Source: Spirochaetia bacterium UBA5550 (lineage in GTDB: Bacteria > Spirochaetota > UBA4802 > UBA5550). From it: DNA of 5,610 nucleotides. Below the pieces are notes generated by a model, which ran no database searches, had not been told where the DNA came from, and saw nothing but the letters and a program-made list of their open reading frames with translations. Within the stretch, counting starts at the first letter, position 1, and each line of letters starts with the position of its first letter. Shown here one piece after another: positions 5,609 to 5,610 of the stretch. A program made the translations under genes and the position numbers. Where the stretch lies: contig DINC01000318.1 in NCBI GenBank assembly GCA_002425885.1, forward strand, positions 555 to 6,164. Direction: 5' to 3'.

Positions 5609-5610
5609 TA

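Larger units (their letters stand above)
5567..5609. promoter_or_regulatory. Inverted repeat bracketing the nrfHA promoter (candidate operator)
   Basis: ATTGATTTTA (5567-5576) and its exact complement TAAAATCAAT (5600-5609) lie 33 bp centre to centre, about three helical turns. One arm covers the -35 box, the other the expected start point. Inside is a second dyad, TTTACA-N10-TGTAAA (5573-5594), across the -10 box. Each outer arm contains TTGAT/ATCAA, the half-site of FNR/CRP-family regulators, but not at the canonical 4-bp spacing. No regulator is assigned. Confidence 0.4.

Noticed and set aside
5567..5609. Canonical FNR box at the nrfH promoter
   Set aside because: TTGAT and ATCAA half-sites are present but separated by about 31 bp instead of 4, so the standard site is not met.

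Overview
The window looks like a piece of a moderately AT-rich chromosome from an anaerobic or facultatively anaerobic, diderm, respiring bacterium. The main clue is a complete nrfHA operon for periplasmic reduction of nitrite to ammonia, with nine c-type haem attachment motifs in total. Gene content and the NrfA subtype would fit Desulfobacterota/Desulfuromonadia, Deferribacterota or Nitrospirota, but I cannot fix the phylum from the sequence alone.

Layout, left to right. Positions 1-1347 (+) hold the 5'-truncated gene of an FAD/NAD(P)H oxidoreductase of the CoA-disulfide reductase / NADH oxidase / persulfide reductase type; its true start lies just outside the window. It converges with a minus-strand EpsC/CysE-type serine O-acetyltransferase gene (1348-2283), and the two stop codons abut with no spacer. 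A non-coding divergent region of about 275 bp follows (2284-2559). It holds promoter-like sequences, a degenerate dispersed-repeat fragment and a 15-nt motif that recurs at the nrfH promoter. Positions 2560-3522 (+) encode an integral membrane protein with two Gate (nucleoside-recognition) halves. After it, an 88-bp convergent spacer contains a perfect 32-bp palindrome. Positions 3611-5550 (minus strand) carry nrfH then nrfA (transcribed right to left), and a well-formed promoter lies at the right edge.

How the genes fit together. NrfH takes electrons from the quinol pool and passes them to NrfA, which reduces nitrite to ammonium. The left half is about sulfur: serine acetyltransferase opens cysteine biosynthesis, and the flavoprotein is of a family that reduces CoA-disulfide, persulfides or oxygen. 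A 15-nt element shared by the upstream regions of the acetyltransferase and nrfH hints that the two may share a regulator; this is inference.

Most notable points: NrfA lacks the usual calcium-site residues and has Arg next to the catalytic His, as in the calcium-independent subclass described from Geobacter lovleyi. The nrfH promoter is bracketed by a 10-bp inverted repeat. The acetyltransferase has a four-cysteine CxxC...CxxC cluster in its N-terminal part. I saw no wholly new multi-gene system, CRISPR array, tRNA, rRNA or insertion sequence.
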